Positions 45,234 to 55,802 of a DNA stretch of 64,000 nt are shown here, one piece after another. The notes under the pieces were generated by a model that searched no databases, had not been told where the DNA came from, and saw only the letters and a program-made list of their open reading frames with translations. The number at the start of each line of letters is the position of its first letter. Positions within the stretch are counted from its first letter, which is position 1. The DNA is taken from positions 186,001 through 250,000 of the forward strand of contig NZ_LXUK01000005.1 in NCBI RefSeq assembly GCF_013072695.1, in the 5' to 3' direction. This DNA is from Acinetobacter sp. Ac_5812 (GTDB lineage: Bacteria > Pseudomonadota > Gammaproteobacteria > Pseudomonadales > Moraxellaceae). The translations under genes and the position numbers were made by a program.

Positions 45234-46943
45234 ATGGCATATGCTATGTGGGAATTTATCTCTGTATTTGTCCTTTCATTACTGCTGGCTTATCCGCTAG
45301 GTGCTTATCTTGCAGATGTGATGCAAGCAAAGCCAATGAAAAGTGACGTGTTGTTTAAATGGATTGAGCAACCAATTTATGCGGTGTTAGGGGTTAAGCG
45401 TAGTGGAATGAGTTGGCGGCAATATTTAACAGCATTTGTACTCGGTAATATTTTACTGCTCGCTGCAAGCGTCACTATTTTAATGACTCAAGCATGGTTA
45501 CCACTCAACCCAGATCATATCCCGAATATGAATTGGGATCTGGCTTTACATACCACCATTTCATTTCTGACCAATACCAACCAGCAACATTATTCAGGAC
45601 AGGCTCAACTGTCTTATCTATCGCAAATGACAGTGATTGTTGGATTGCAATATTTGTCTCCAATTATTGGGCTGGCTTTATTAGTGGCAATGTTAAGGGC
45701 TTTATTCCTGCAATCACGTCAAGAAGAAGATTCAGATCAAAAGAATTGGAATCATATTAATCTAGGTAATTATTGGATGGATATCATTCGACCATTATTT
45801 AGATTCTTTATTCCATTAGGTCTTATTTTTTCTTTGCTGCTTACTTTTCAAGGTGTTCCAGCAACATTATCTGCTGGTCCAACCGCACAGGTCTTGGATC
45901 AAACCGTAGAGCTTAAAACCCAACATATTCCACTGGGTCCAGTCGCGCCCATGGTGGCGATTAAACAACTGGGGAGCAATGGTGGAGGGTGGTATGGCCC
46001 AAACAGTAGTGTGCCTTTAGAGAATCCAACCCCCTTATCCAATGTGATTGAGATGCTCGCGATCTTACTGATTCCTCTATCAGTCGTGTTTATGATTGGT
46101 CGCTTTATTCAACGTAAGAAATTGATGTGGATGATTTTTGGCACCATGCTATTCATGTCATTGGCTTCAACCTCATTAGCGTTGTGGACTGAAAAATCTT
46201 CGTTGATTCCAAACACGGCATTGATGGAGGGGAAAGAGCTTCGTTTCGGTGCGGATGCATCTGCATTATGGGGAAGTTTGACCACGCAAGTGAATAACGG
46301 TTCGGTCAATATGATGCATGACTCTGCCTCACCACTGACAGGATTGGTTGAGCTGTGCAATATGTTGATCAATGCCATTTGGGGCGGGATCGGTTGTGGC
46401 TTATTGCAGTTCTTTATTTACCTGTTCTTGGCTGTATTTATTGCAGGTCTGATGACGGGACGTACCCCTGAGTTGTTCGGCCGAAAAATTGAAGTGACTG
46501 AAATTAAGTTGTTAGCACTGGTGATTGTATTACAGCCTGTGGTGATTCTGGGCTTAACTGCGATTGCCATTGCATTTCCATCGATTACAGGGAATTCAAA
46601 TCCAGCCTTCCATGGTATTAGCCAAGTGTTTTATGAGTATGTCTCTGCTTATGCCAACAATGGTTCAGGTTTTGAAGGTTTAGGCGATAACACCTTATGG
46701 TGGAATCTGAGCGCCAGTATCGCTTTATTGGCAGGCCGTTACAGCGTCTTGATCATCCCTGTGTTAATTGCAGTCAGTTTGGCAACCAAGCCTCAAGCAG
46801 CCGAAAGTAAAGGTTCTTTACATATTGAGTCACCGACATTTGCACTGACCTTGATCGGGATCGTGTTGATTCTCACCTTATTGCAATTCATGCCAGTGTT
46901 GGTGATCGGACCAATTGCTGACTACTTGTCTATAAAAGTTTAA
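45234..46943 (+). CDS. kdpA: Potassium-transporting ATPase subunit A
   Basis: The 569-residue channel-like subunit forms the potassium pathway of the Kdp pump. It has about ten helices and the four-repeat filter motifs of the family: FLTNTNQQHYSG, GSNGGGWYGPNSSVPLENPTPLSN, LTGLVELCNMLINAIWGGIGCG and YANNGSGFEGLGDN. Two in-frame start codons exist (45234 and 45246); neither has a clear ribosome site. It opens the complete operon kdpABCDE, which is read in one direction. Confidence 0.96.
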   Translation: MAYAMWEFISVFVLSLLLAYPLGAYLADVMQAKPMKSDVLFKWIEQPIYAVLGVKRSGMSWRQYLTAFVLGNILLLAASVTILMTQAWLPLNPDHIPNMNWDLALHTTISFLTNTNQQHYSGQAQLSYLSQMTVIVGLQYLSPIIGLALLVAMLRALFLQSRQEEDSDQKNWNHINLGNYWMDIIRPLFRFFIPLGLIFSLLLTFQGVPATLSAGPTAQVLDQTVELKTQHIPLGPVAPMVAIKQLGSNGGGWYGPNSSVPLENPTPLSNVIEMLAILLIPLSVVFMIGRFIQRKKLMWMIFGTMLFMSLASTSLALWTEKSSLIPNTALMEGKELRFGADASALWGSLTTQVNNGSVNMMHDSASPLTGLVELCNMLINAIWGGIGCGLLQFFIYLFLAVFIAGLMTGRTPELFGRKIEVTEIKLLALVIVLQPVVILGLTAIAIAFPSITGNSNPAFHGISQVFYEYVSAYANNGSGFEGLGDNTLWWNLSASIALLAGRYSVLIIPVLIAVSLATKPQAAESKGSLHIESPTFALTLIGIVLILTLLQFMPVLVIGPIADYLSIKV

Positions 46944-46959
46944 GTGTGGAGCAAGCACA

Positions 46960-48972
46960 ATGAAACATTCAAATGCGACACAACAGATGGATATATTGAA
47001 TAAAGAAATTATTCAACAAACATTTTATAAACTATTACCGCAATATGCATTTAAAAATCCAGTGATGGCCTGTGTCTGGGTGGGCACAATCTTAACAATT
47101 GTCGCAACCTTGATGGGGAGTACCAGCTTCGGTTTTGGTCTGCTGTTGAGTCTGATCTTATTGGTGACGGTCTTATTCGCTAATTATGCAGAAGCGGTTG
47201 CAGAAGCCAAAGGCCGTGGACAAGCCGCGTCATTGCGTCAGGCACGTGAAAACTTAACCGCAAATCGTATCCTCGATTTAAATGCGGTACCCAATACGAT
47301 TTCTGCCAATCTACTTAAAAAAGATGATTTCGTCATTGTTAAAGCGGGTGAGATTGTCCCTGCGGATGGTGAGATTATTCAGGGCTTTGCGACCATCAAT
47401 GAATCAGCCGTTACCGGAGAGTCTGCGCCCGTATTACGTGAAGCTCATACCGATCGTTCAGGCGTGATTGGCGGCACCAAGGTTTTGTCAGATGAAATTA
47501 TTATTCGGGTCAGTAATGAAGCAGGTCATAGTTTCCTGGACCGCATGATTGCCTTAGTTGAAGGTGCCAATCGCCAAAAAACGCCGAATGAGGTCGCACT
47601 GAGTATCCTGCTCAATATCATGACCATTACCTTTATTGTGGTGGTGGCAAGCTTACCCTTTATTGGTTCAATGGTTGGGATCAAAATCAGTATCGTCTTG
47701 CTGATTGCACTGTTGGTATGTTTGATTCCAACCACGATTGGGGGCTTGTTGCCTGCAATTGGGATCGCAGGGATGAACCGTGCGCTCAAAGCCAATGTCT
47801 TGGCTAAATCGGGGAAAGCGGTTGAAGTTGCCGGTGATATTGATGTGTTGCTGTTGGACAAAACTGGCACGATTACCTATGGAGATCGCCAAGCGACAGC
47901 TTTTTATCCATTGGCTGGCGTGAGTCCAACTGAATTACGCCAAGCGGCAATGCTGACTTCTTTTGCCGATCCAACCCCTGAAGGTAAATCCGTAGTGAGT
48001 TTAGGTAAAGAAATGGGCGAGAGCATCCATGAACCTCAAGATGCTGAATTCATCCAGTTTAGTGCGTCGACACGTTTATCTGGGGTGGACTTGGTCACAG
48101 GACAAAAGATTCGAAAAGGTGCCGTGGACGCGATTCTTCAATTTACCAATCAACAGATCAAAGACAATGTCGAACTGAAAACTCGTGTCGAACAAGTAGC
48201 TTCTAAAGGTGCAACCCCTTTAGTCGTGTCTTCGAATCACAGTATTTTAGGGGTGATTGAACTTTCGGATGTGATTAAGCAAGGGATTAAAGAACGCTTT
48301 GCGCTGTTACGTGAGATGGGTATTAAGACCATTATGGTTACAGGCGACAATCCGTTGACTGCAGCAGCGATTGCAGCAGAAGCGGGGGTGGATGACTACA
48401 TTGCAGAAGCCAAACCTGAAGATAAATTGGCTTGTATCCGTAAAGAACAAGCTGCTGGTAAATTGGTGGCGATGGTGGGTGACGGAACCAATGATGCGCC
48501 AGCTCTGGCACAGGCGGACATTGGCTTAGCCATGAACTCAGGCACCCAAGCTGCCAAGGAAGCAGGCAATATGGTGGACTTGGACTCTGATCCAACCAAA
48601 CTGCTGGATGTCGTAGAAATTGGGAAGCAACAATTGATTACCCGTGGCGCCTTAACCACCTTTTCTTTGGCAAATGATGTATCCAAGTACTTTGTGATCT
48701 TACCTGCACTGTTTGCAGTGGCAATTCCACAACTTGGGGTGTTGAATATTCTGCAACTCAGTAGTCCGAGCAGTGCAGTAATTTCAGCATTGATTTTTAA
48801 TGCACTGATTATTCCGATGTTGATCCCATTGGCTTTAAGAGGAGTGCAATTCAAACCCGCCAGTGCTTTGCAATTGTTACGCCGTAATATGCTGATTTAC
48901 GGTGTAGGTGGGGTGATCTTTCCGTTTATCGCGATTAAGTTAATTGACCTTGTTGTGTCTTTATGGATTTAG
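46960..48972 (+). CDS. kdpB: Potassium-transporting ATPase subunit B
   Basis: The 670-residue P-type ATPase subunit energises potassium entry. Its hallmarks are in order: TGES (INESAVTGESAPVLRE), the phosphorylation site DKTGT (LLLDKTGTITYGD), the hinge MVTGDNPLTA and MVGDGTNDAPALAQADIG. The seven or so helices and the N-domain follow the usual plan. GGAG precedes the ATG, which lies 16 bp after kdpA. Confidence 0.97.
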   Translation: MKHSNATQQMDILNKEIIQQTFYKLLPQYAFKNPVMACVWVGTILTIVATLMGSTSFGFGLLLSLILLVTVLFANYAEAVAEAKGRGQAASLRQARENLTANRILDLNAVPNTISANLLKKDDFVIVKAGEIVPADGEIIQGFATINESAVTGESAPVLREAHTDRSGVIGGTKVLSDEIIIRVSNEAGHSFLDRMIALVEGANRQKTPNEVALSILLNIMTITFIVVVASLPFIGSMVGIKISIVLLIALLVCLIPTTIGGLLPAIGIAGMNRALKANVLAKSGKAVEVAGDIDVLLLDKTGTITYGDRQATAFYPLAGVSPTELRQAAMLTSFADPTPEGKSVVSLGKEMGESIHEPQDAEFIQFSASTRLSGVDLVTGQKIRKGAVDAILQFTNQQIKDNVELKTRVEQVASKGATPLVVSSNHSILGVIELSDVIKQGIKERFALLREMGIKTIMVTGDNPLTAAAIAAEAGVDDYIAEAKPEDKLACIRKEQAAGKLVAMVGDGTNDAPALAQADIGLAMNSGTQAAKEAGNMVDLDSDPTKLLDVVEIGKQQLITRGALTTFSLANDVSKYFVILPALFAVAIPQLGVLNILQLSSPSSAVISALIFNALIIPMLIPLALRGVQFKPASALQLLRRNMLIYGVGGVIFPFIAIKLIDLVVSLWI

Positions 48973-48981
48973 GAGTGAGAA

Positions 48982-49617
48982 ATGAATACTTTATTGAATC
49001 ATCAGCAATTGAATCAACAGGACTTGGCATTATCGGTTCAAGGACATTCAGTTCTACGCCCAAGTCTTGGTCTGATAGCCGTGGGTTTCTTAATTGCAGG
49101 GGTGCTGTATTCTACGGCTAGTGTTTCTATTGCACAGCTACTCTTTCCTGTGCAAGCCAATGGCAGTTTAATCGAACTGGATGGCAGAATTGTTGGTTCT
49201 CGTTTGGTGGGGCAAAATTTTGTCGGTGAACGATATTTCCATGGCCGCCCCAGTGCGGTAAGTTACAATGTTGATGGGATGGCGGGAAGTAATTTAGCGG
49301 TTTCTAATCCTGACTTACAAAAACAAATTAAGGAAAGAACCGTGCAATTTGCCCAGAATAATCATATTTCAGAGCAACAAGTGCCGAACGATATGGTGAC
49401 CGCATCAGGCAGTGGGATTGATCCTGATATTTCACCTGAGAGTGCATTATTACAAGTGAAACGGGTGGCACAACAACGCCATTTAGCAGAGCAGCAATTG
49501 CGAGATTTAGTGCAACAACAGATTCAGCCTGCTCAGTTTAATCTCTATGGGCAAGCACGAGTCAACGTTCTGGAGCTGAATTTGGCATTAGATCAATTGT
49601 CATCGAACACACGTTAA
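48982..49617 (+). CDS. kdpC: Potassium-transporting ATPase subunit C
   Basis: The 211-residue single-helix subunit helps assemble KdpA with KdpB. The helix is near 30-50, and the family pattern VGQNFVGERYFHGRPSA plus ASGSGIDPDISPESALLQVKRVA is clear. The C-terminal segment INVLELNLAL-type (VNVLELNLALDQL) closes the protein. AGGAG lies seven bases before the ATG. Confidence 0.96.
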   Translation: MNTLLNHQQLNQQDLALSVQGHSVLRPSLGLIAVGFLIAGVLYSTASVSIAQLLFPVQANGSLIELDGRIVGSRLVGQNFVGERYFHGRPSAVSYNVDGMAGSNLAVSNPDLQKQIKERTVQFAQNNHISEQQVPNDMVTASGSGIDPDISPESALLQVKRVAQQRHLAEQQLRDLVQQQIQPAQFNLYGQARVNVLELNLALDQLSSNTR

Positions 49618-49629
49618 TAGAGCGCACTT

Positions 49630-52284
49630 ATGCAGATTGACCGTAATCATAAAGCAGATGCATGGCTTGCACATAGCCAGCGTGAACAGTCTGGACGTTT
49701 GACCATTTTCTTGGGTGCAGCACCTGGCGTAGGCAAAACCTATGCCATGCTGACCCGAGCGCATGAACTGATGCAACAAGGGCAGCATGTGATGGTCGGG
49801 GTGGTCGAAACCCACGGTCGATCTGATACCGAGCGTTTGATTCAAGGACTCAATGTTATTCCAAGAAAGGCAGTGGAGTATCAAGGCCGTATTTTGGAAG
49901 AGATGGATCTTGATCAAATTCTTAAATTAAAGCCTGAAATTGTGTTAGTGGATGAACTCGCACACCGCAATGTTCCGAGTAGCAGGCATGAATATCGCTG
50001 GCAAGATGTGAATGAGTTATTAGATGCGGGTATTGATGTTTATAGCACTTTAAACATTCAACATTTGGAAAGCCTGAATGATGTGGTTTATCAAATTACA
50101 GGGATTCGAGTCAGTGAAACAGTTCCCGATGCGTTATTAAAACGCTTGAAAGACATTCGTCTAGTTGATTTGCCTGTACCTGAGTTATTAGAACGCATGA
50201 ATCATGGCAAAATTTATTTAGCCGATGTTGCACCCCATGCGCTACAGGGATTTTTTAAGCCGGCACATTTAACCGCTTTACGGGATTTAGCGATTCAAAC
50301 TGTTGCAGGGCAGGTTGAAATTGATTATCGGGAAAAGTTTGTTGCACAAGGGCAGATTATCCCGATTCAAAATCATGTGATGTTAGCGATTGATGGATCA
50401 GAGTTTTCTGAAGATCTGGTACGGCGAGCACATCGTATTGCAGAAAGACGCAATGCAATGTGGAGTGTAATCTCGATTCAAAAGAGCCAGAAAACCACAA
50501 CACAAACCTTAGCCGTGACCAAAGCATTCAACTTGGCACGTAAGCTGGGTGCCGATACTTATTTGTTGCATAGCAATCATATTGCATCGACCATTTTACA
50601 GGCAGCCTATGATTATGGTGCGTCCAATATTTTACTCGGTAAAAGTCCTAAAAAATCACTCTGGCAGCGTCTATTTTCAGACCATATTGCTGATCAACTT
50701 TTGGAAAAACAGCATCCATTTGAGATCACTTTTGTTCAACCCTTAAAAGCTAAAAACAATAATAATGAGGCTAAGCCACAGACAGACAGGGCTTATTTTT
50801 CTTGGTTAGAACAAGGCTTGTCATTTAACCCACGAGAGATGATCGAAAGTATTTTGATTGTTCTATTGGGATTGATTGCGGCAACTGTGAGTGATCATTT
50901 TATTGGTTATAGCGAACTGGCCTTAATCTTTGTGGTCACCGTGCTTATCGTCGCGATGCGAGCAAGGATGTTCATCACGATTATAAGTGTCGTGATTTGT
51001 TTCTTGCTCTATAACTATTTCTTTATTGAACCACGATTTACGCTTCGAATTAGTGCTGAACGTGGGGTGATCACCATCATCATCTTTATCATTTCGGCAT
51101 TGTTGGTTGGTCGTTTAGCCAATCAATTACGTGCTCAGGTTCTGAGTTTACGTGCTGCCAACTCAGTGTCTTTACAAATGCAGGAGTTGGAGCGGAAGCT
51201 ATCTAGCTGTGTGGATATTGAACAGGTTTTAAATATTGCCAAACAACATTTAGAGAGTTGTTTAAATGCAACGGTGTGGTTGAGAATTGGCACACAGGAA
51301 TTAGGCGATAGCAGTTTGTTGAATGAAAAAGATCAAATTGCGGCCAATTGGACCCAGAAAAATGCCAAGCCTTGTGGGCGTTTTACCAATACGCTAACCC
51401 AATCCGAATGGTGGTTTAATCCACTGAATCTGGTGGGAGGCTATGGGGTGATCGCACTTCGATTTAATCAAAAAACAGAAACAATCAGTTTTGAGCAGCA
51501 ACGGTTGGCCGAACTGATGATGGATGATATTGCACAAACCACGTCACGGGTACAGTTGTCTTTACAGTTAGAAAACTCCCGTGTGGTAGCAGAAACTGAA
51601 AAATTACGTTCGGCATTATTGTCATCTGTCTCTCATGATTTACGTTCACCCTTGGCTGCAATGATCGGATCAGCAGATAGTCTGAAATACTATGGTGAGC
51701 AGATGCCAGCAGAGGATCGTGAAAGTTTATTGGACACCATTCATGTTGAAGGTGAACGCTTGGATCGTTATATTCAAAATCTGCTAGATATGACCCGATT
51801 AGGTCATCAGGGTTTGAGTCTAAGTCGTGACTGGATTGGTGTAGAAGAGCTGATCGGATCGGCAACACAGCGACTGAAGCGCTATCAGCCCAAGATTAAT
51901 ATTGACGTTACAATGACAGATGACTTGCCACAATTGTTTGTGCATCCTGCCTTGATTGAGCAGGCCATTTTTAATGTGCTGGAAAATGCAGCCAAATTTT
52001 CACCTGATGATGTGCCGATTGAGGTCAGGATTTATCAAGCAGATCAGTTCCTACAAATTGATATTATGGATCAAGGCGTCGGAATCCCTGAAGATGAGCG
52101 AGAGCAAATTTTTGATATGTTCTATACCATGCAACGTGGTGATCGGGGCAAAACGGGAACGGGTTTAGGCCTTGCTATTGTTAAAGCCATTATTGGGGCG
52201 CATATGGGCAGTATCGAAGCACTCGCAGGAACATATGGTCAGGGCACCTTAATTAGAATACGATTACCACTTCATCAGGATTAA
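49630..52284 (+). CDS. kdpD: Potassium/osmotic sensor histidine kinase KdpD
   Basis: The 884-residue sensor kinase starts with the KdpD domain (1-210) and its Walker A motif GAAPGVGKTYAML, followed by a universal-stress-protein-like domain (about 245-370). Four helices (about 405-500) and a GAF-like region precede the kinase. The H-box SVSHDLRSPLAAMIGSAD, N-box LIEQAIFNVLENAAKFSP and G-boxes DQGVGIPEDE and GTGLGLAIVKA are intact. It phosphorylates KdpE when potassium is low or turgor changes. No key residue is missing. Confidence 0.97.
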   Translation: MQIDRNHKADAWLAHSQREQSGRLTIFLGAAPGVGKTYAMLTRAHELMQQGQHVMVGVVETHGRSDTERLIQGLNVIPRKAVEYQGRILEEMDLDQILKLKPEIVLVDELAHRNVPSSRHEYRWQDVNELLDAGIDVYSTLNIQHLESLNDVVYQITGIRVSETVPDALLKRLKDIRLVDLPVPELLERMNHGKIYLADVAPHALQGFFKPAHLTALRDLAIQTVAGQVEIDYREKFVAQGQIIPIQNHVMLAIDGSEFSEDLVRRAHRIAERRNAMWSVISIQKSQKTTTQTLAVTKAFNLARKLGADTYLLHSNHIASTILQAAYDYGASNILLGKSPKKSLWQRLFSDHIADQLLEKQHPFEITFVQPLKAKNNNNEAKPQTDRAYFSWLEQGLSFNPREMIESILIVLLGLIAATVSDHFIGYSELALIFVVTVLIVAMRARMFITIISVVICFLLYNYFFIEPRFTLRISAERGVITIIIFIISALLVGRLANQLRAQVLSLRAANSVSLQMQELERKLSSCVDIEQVLNIAKQHLESCLNATVWLRIGTQELGDSSLLNEKDQIAANWTQKNAKPCGRFTNTLTQSEWWFNPLNLVGGYGVIALRFNQKTETISFEQQRLAELMMDDIAQTTSRVQLSLQLENSRVVAETEKLRSALLSSVSHDLRSPLAAMIGSADSLKYYGEQMPAEDRESLLDTIHVEGERLDRYIQNLLDMTRLGHQGLSLSRDWIGVEELIGSATQRLKRYQPKINIDVTMTDDLPQLFVHPALIEQAIFNVLENAAKFSPDDVPIEVRIYQADQFLQIDIMDQGVGIPEDEREQIFDMFYTMQRGDRGKTGTGLGLAIVKAIIGAHMGSIEALAGTYGQGTLIRIRLPLHQD

Positions 52285-52294
52285 AACCACTGTT

Positions 52295-52993
52295 ATGCCG
52301 CAATCATTTAACTCACCAGCGTCAATTCTGATTATTGATGATGAGCCACAAATTCGGAAATTTCTGGATATTGCTTTGCGTGCACAGGGCTATCAGGTGC
52401 ATGTCGCTGAAAATGGTATGAAAGGGTTGGAGGCGTTGGCGACACGTGGCGCTGATCTGTTGATTCTAGATCTGGGTTTACCCGATATGGAAGGGCAAGA
52501 GGTTTTAACAGAATTGCGCCAATGGTCAGACATTCCTGTCATCGTCTTGTCGGCACGTCCAGATGAAAATCAAAAAATTAAACTGTTAGATGCGGGTGCC
52601 AATGATTATGTCACCAAGCCTTTTAGCATTCAGGAGTTATGTGCCCGTATTCGCGTCATGTTCCGCAATAAGCCGCAACAAGTAGAGCATCATCTGATCT
52701 TTAATGATGGACAGCTTTGGATTGATGTAGCTGAACATGCAGCCAAACTGGCAGATGAAGACATCGCTTTAACTAAAAAAGAATTTCAGTTGTTGGCCCT
52801 GTTGATTCGTCATCAAGGCAAAATCGTGACGCAAAAACAAATCATGACTGAGTTATGGGGGATTAGTCATGAAGAGGATACCCACTATCTTAGAATCTTA
52901 GTAAAAAAACTCAGAACTAAAATAGGGGATTCCGCAGTGACACCTAAGTACATTTTCACCATTGCGGGTGTAGGGCTACGCTTTGGTGAATAG
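52295..52993 (+). CDS. kdpE: Response regulator KdpE
   Basis: The 232-residue OmpR-type regulator has a receiver domain (about 10-125) with the phosphorylated aspartate in LLILDLGLPDMEG and a conserved lysine in YVTKPF. The C-terminal winged helix (about 135-230) includes LTKKEFQLLALLIRHQGKIVTQKQIM and DTHYLRILVKKLRTKIG. It should activate kdpABCDE from the repeats near 45156. Its stop lies ten bases from no obvious terminator; the next gene is convergent. Confidence 0.95.
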   Translation: MPQSFNSPASILIIDDEPQIRKFLDIALRAQGYQVHVAENGMKGLEALATRGADLLILDLGLPDMEGQEVLTELRQWSDIPVIVLSARPDENQKIKLLDAGANDYVTKPFSIQELCARIRVMFRNKPQQVEHHLIFNDGQLWIDVAEHAAKLADEDIALTKKEFQLLALLIRHQGKIVTQKQIMTELWGISHEEDTHYLRILVKKLRTKIGDSAVTPKYIFTIAGVGLRFGE

Positions 52994-53022
52994 TGAAATC
53001 ATTTGGTCGCTGTATTCAGCCA

Positions 53023-54648
53023 TTAGGATTTTAGTAAAAAATCCCCATATTCTGCACGTAGCTCGGCCTTCACAATTTTCCCTGTTCCATTGATAGGCAG
53101 AGCATCAACAAAAATCACGGCATCTGGAACCTGCCAAGATGCGATTTTATCGGCGAAGTATGTAAGCAAGTCTTCTTCGGTTAAAGAAGCATGTTCTTGT
53201 TTTACCGCAATTAGAATTGGACGTTCATCCCATTTGGGATGGCGTGCCGCAATTGCTGCAGCCATACGAATTTCAGGATGGCCCACTGCAATATTCTCTA
53301 TTTCAACAGATGAAATCCATTCACCGCCTGATTTGATTAAATCTTTGGCACGATCACGGATGGTCATGTAACCATCAGAATCAATGCTTGCGATATCACC
53401 AGTATCAAACCAACCATCTGAAGTCAGAGAACTTTTTTCTTGATTAAAATAGTGATCAACGACCCATGGACCACGAACTTGTAGCTTTCCTTGTGTATGC
53501 CCATCATTTGCGAGTGGTGTTATGCTATTTTCATCAACAATACGTAGCTCTATACCAAAAGGTGGACGACCTTGGCTTTGGCGCAATTTCTCAAGCTCCG
53601 TCGGATTTAACGAGGCATGTTTTGCTTTGGGTTGATTGGCTGTACCCAATGGACTTATTTCTGACATTCCCCATGCATGAATCGTGTCACAATGATAAGT
53701 GTCTCTAAATTCACGGATGATAGAGGGTGGACAGGTTGCACCACCAACAACATTACGCTGCATACTTTCTAAGCTGCTGCCTATTTTTTTAGCAGCAACC
53801 AATAAGCCCTGCCAAATGGTTGGAACACCCAAGGCCACGGTAACTTTATAATCATCAATTAAACGAACCAGGCTATCACCATCTAAATGTGGTCCAGGCA
53901 GAATGAGAGAACTCCCGACCATTGCTGCTGCATAGGGAATGCCCCATGCATTGACATGGAACATAGGCACTACTGGCATGACAATATCTCGAGCAGAAAT
54001 ATTTAACGAGTCGGGGAGTGCAATGGCCATACTATGCAGTAAGGTCGAACGATGGCTATATAACACACCTTTGGGATTTCCAGTCGTGCCGGAGGTATAA
54101 CATAAGGAGCTCGGTGTTTCTTCTTTGAATTGTGGCCAATCAAATTCTACCGATTGATCTTGAATTAACGCATCATAAAAAATAACGTTTGGAAGTGCGC
54201 TGGCAACGCTTTCATCATAGGCGCTTAAACAGATAAATTTTTCAACTGAAGGAACTTGATCCTTAATTGCACTGATTAATGGCAAAAATGTAAGGTCGAA
54301 GAAAATAACTTTATCTTGGGCATCATTAATAATGAAGGTCAACTGTTCTAGAAATAATCGAGGGTTAATGGTGTGACAAACATAACCACATCCGGAAATG
54401 GCATACCATGATTCTAAGTGACGGCGGTTATTCCATGCGATTGTGGCAATACGATCACCCTCTGTTAAATTAAACGCCTTGAAAGCATTTGCTAAGCGTT
54501 TACTATTCTGCTGGATGTGTTTCCAATCCGTTGTGCTGAGCTGGCCGTCAACTTCACGTGAAAAAATGGCAGTATCTGCATGGTATTTTGCTGCATGCTC
54601 AATTAAGTTACTAATCAATAAATCCTGATGTATCATGTTTCCAAACAT
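53023..54648 (-). CDS. AMP-dependent acyl-CoA synthetase (medium/long-chain fatty acid, DmdB/AlkK-like)
   Basis: The 541-residue enzyme activates a carboxylic acid to its CoA thioester through an acyl-AMP. The ANL motifs are present: the P-loop YTSGTTGNPKG, the adenine motif AWGMSEISPLG, GWFDTGD for ribose, and the C-terminal lysine in GTGKIVKAEL. The plan with FHVNAWGIPYAAAMVG and VGHPEIRMAAAIAARHPKWDERP matches AlkK and DmdB-type ligases, so medium- or long-chain fatty acids or methylthiopropionate are possible substrates. AAAGGA precedes the ATG. Single gene, opposite to kdpE. Confidence 0.88.
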   Translation of the reverse strand: MFGNMIHQDLLISNLIEHAAKYHADTAIFSREVDGQLSTTDWKHIQQNSKRLANAFKAFNLTEGDRIATIAWNNRRHLESWYAISGCGYVCHTINPRLFLEQLTFIINDAQDKVIFFDLTFLPLISAIKDQVPSVEKFICLSAYDESVASALPNVIFYDALIQDQSVEFDWPQFKEETPSSLCYTSGTTGNPKGVLYSHRSTLLHSMAIALPDSLNISARDIVMPVVPMFHVNAWGIPYAAAMVGSSLILPGPHLDGDSLVRLIDDYKVTVALGVPTIWQGLLVAAKKIGSSLESMQRNVVGGATCPPSIIREFRDTYHCDTIHAWGMSEISPLGTANQPKAKHASLNPTELEKLRQSQGRPPFGIELRIVDENSITPLANDGHTQGKLQVRGPWVVDHYFNQEKSSLTSDGWFDTGDIASIDSDGYMTIRDRAKDLIKSGGEWISSVEIENIAVGHPEIRMAAAIAARHPKWDERPILIAVKQEHASLTEEDLLTYFADKIASWQVPDAVIFVDALPINGTGKIVKAELRAEYGDFLLKS

Positions 54649-55113
54649 TTTTTATCCTTTTTTGTGGGTTGATTTGTTCAATTAAGAGGTGAACATGAGC
54701 TTGATGTCTTACTGTTTCTAGTTACTAGTTGAAATAAAATAATATTGAATAGGCAAATTTAGGGCGAATGATCTATCTAGAGATGTAGCACAGCTTGGGT
54801 ATGGTGAGAACTTGAGGTGTAGCAAAATGAAAGTAGCATTGAGAAAAATAGTGGTCAATATGAAAGCAAATTTTATTCATATTAAAACTCTAATGATCAT
54901 TTTATCTGATTGAGCCAAGGACTAAGGGGGATTCTCGGTTATTCCTGTATATTGAACGATAATCATGTACTTATAATGTGCAATATTTATGAGGCTGTTA
55001 AATAAATTTTATTATAATTAATAATGGTTTAGTGTATTGATGGCGATAAGCTGTTTTCAGTTTTTTAGTATATACTGGTGAGACTTTTTTATATCTTGCT
55101 TATTTGAGTCAAA
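54649..55113. other. Intergenic region between the acyl-CoA ligase and CsgG-like gene
   Basis: 465 bp, AT-rich, no gene seen. It must hold the promoters of two divergent units. A TATACT at 55071-55076 could be a -10 box for the lipoprotein operon but no matching -35 is clear. Confidence 0.45.
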
Positions 55114-55785
55114 ATGAAAAAATTATTAGCGGTGACAGTATTTAGTACTTTCGGCTTAATGGCCTGCTCAACCACAGAAACATCCAAATCCATTCAAAGC
55201 CCGCAAGTGACGGCAGCTGTTCAACAGATTAAATATAACGGGATGAAAGTACCTGTTTCGATTGGTAAGTTTGATAATCGTTCTAGTTATATGAGAGGTA
55301 TCTTCTCTGACAATGTGGATCGCCTTGGTGGACAGGCGAAAACTATTTTAGAAACGCATCTACAGCAAACGGGTTATTTCTCAGTTCTAAATCGCGATAA
55401 TTTGTCTGAACTTAAACAAGAAGTGGGATTTAGCAACAACACTCAAAGCATTAAAGGTGCACGCTATGTGATTACTGGCGATGTGTCTGAATTTGGTCGC
55501 AAAGAAGTGGGTGATCAACAATTATTTGGAATTTTGGGACGCGGTAAACAGCAAATTGCATATGCCAAAGTGAACTTGAATATTGTCGATGTAAAAACCT
55601 CAGAGATTGTACATTCAGTACAAGGTGCGGGTGAGTATGCATTGGGTGCGCGTGAAGTACTTGGTTTTGGTTCTACGGCCTCTTATGACTCAACCTTGAA
55701 TGGTAAGGTGCTTGATCTAGCGGTACGCGAAGCAGTCAACAATTTGGTGACTGATATTCAGAATAATCGTTGGACTGCGCAATAA
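55114..55785 (+). CDS. CsgG/HfaB-family lipoprotein
   Basis: The 223-residue lipoprotein has lipobox LMAC and a CsgG-like domain: VPVSIGKFDNRSS, ILETHLQQTGYFSVLNRDNLSELKQE, ARYVITGDVSEFG and KVNLNIVDVKTSEIVHSVQG. CsgG forms the curli export pore, but here the protein lacks curli neighbours and appears with DUF4810 and DUF799 lipoproteins, so it belongs to a separate outer-membrane or periplasmic system. The gene ends very close to the next, with overlapping reading frames, which suggests a single transcript. Confidence 0.85.
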   Translation: MKKLLAVTVFSTFGLMACSTTETSKSIQSPQVTAAVQQIKYNGMKVPVSIGKFDNRSSYMRGIFSDNVDRLGGQAKTILETHLQQTGYFSVLNRDNLSELKQEVGFSNNTQSIKGARYVITGDVSEFGRKEVGDQQLFGILGRGKQQIAYAKVNLNIVDVKTSEIVHSVQGAGEYALGAREVLGFGSTASYDSTLNGKVLDLAVREAVNNLVTDIQNNRWTAQ

Positions 55786-55802
55786 GACTGGATCGTCCTA
55801 AA

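Noticed and set aside
48396..48854. Minus-strand frame of 152 codons opposite kdpB
   Set aside because: Shadow frame within the P-type ATPase motifs; no start context.
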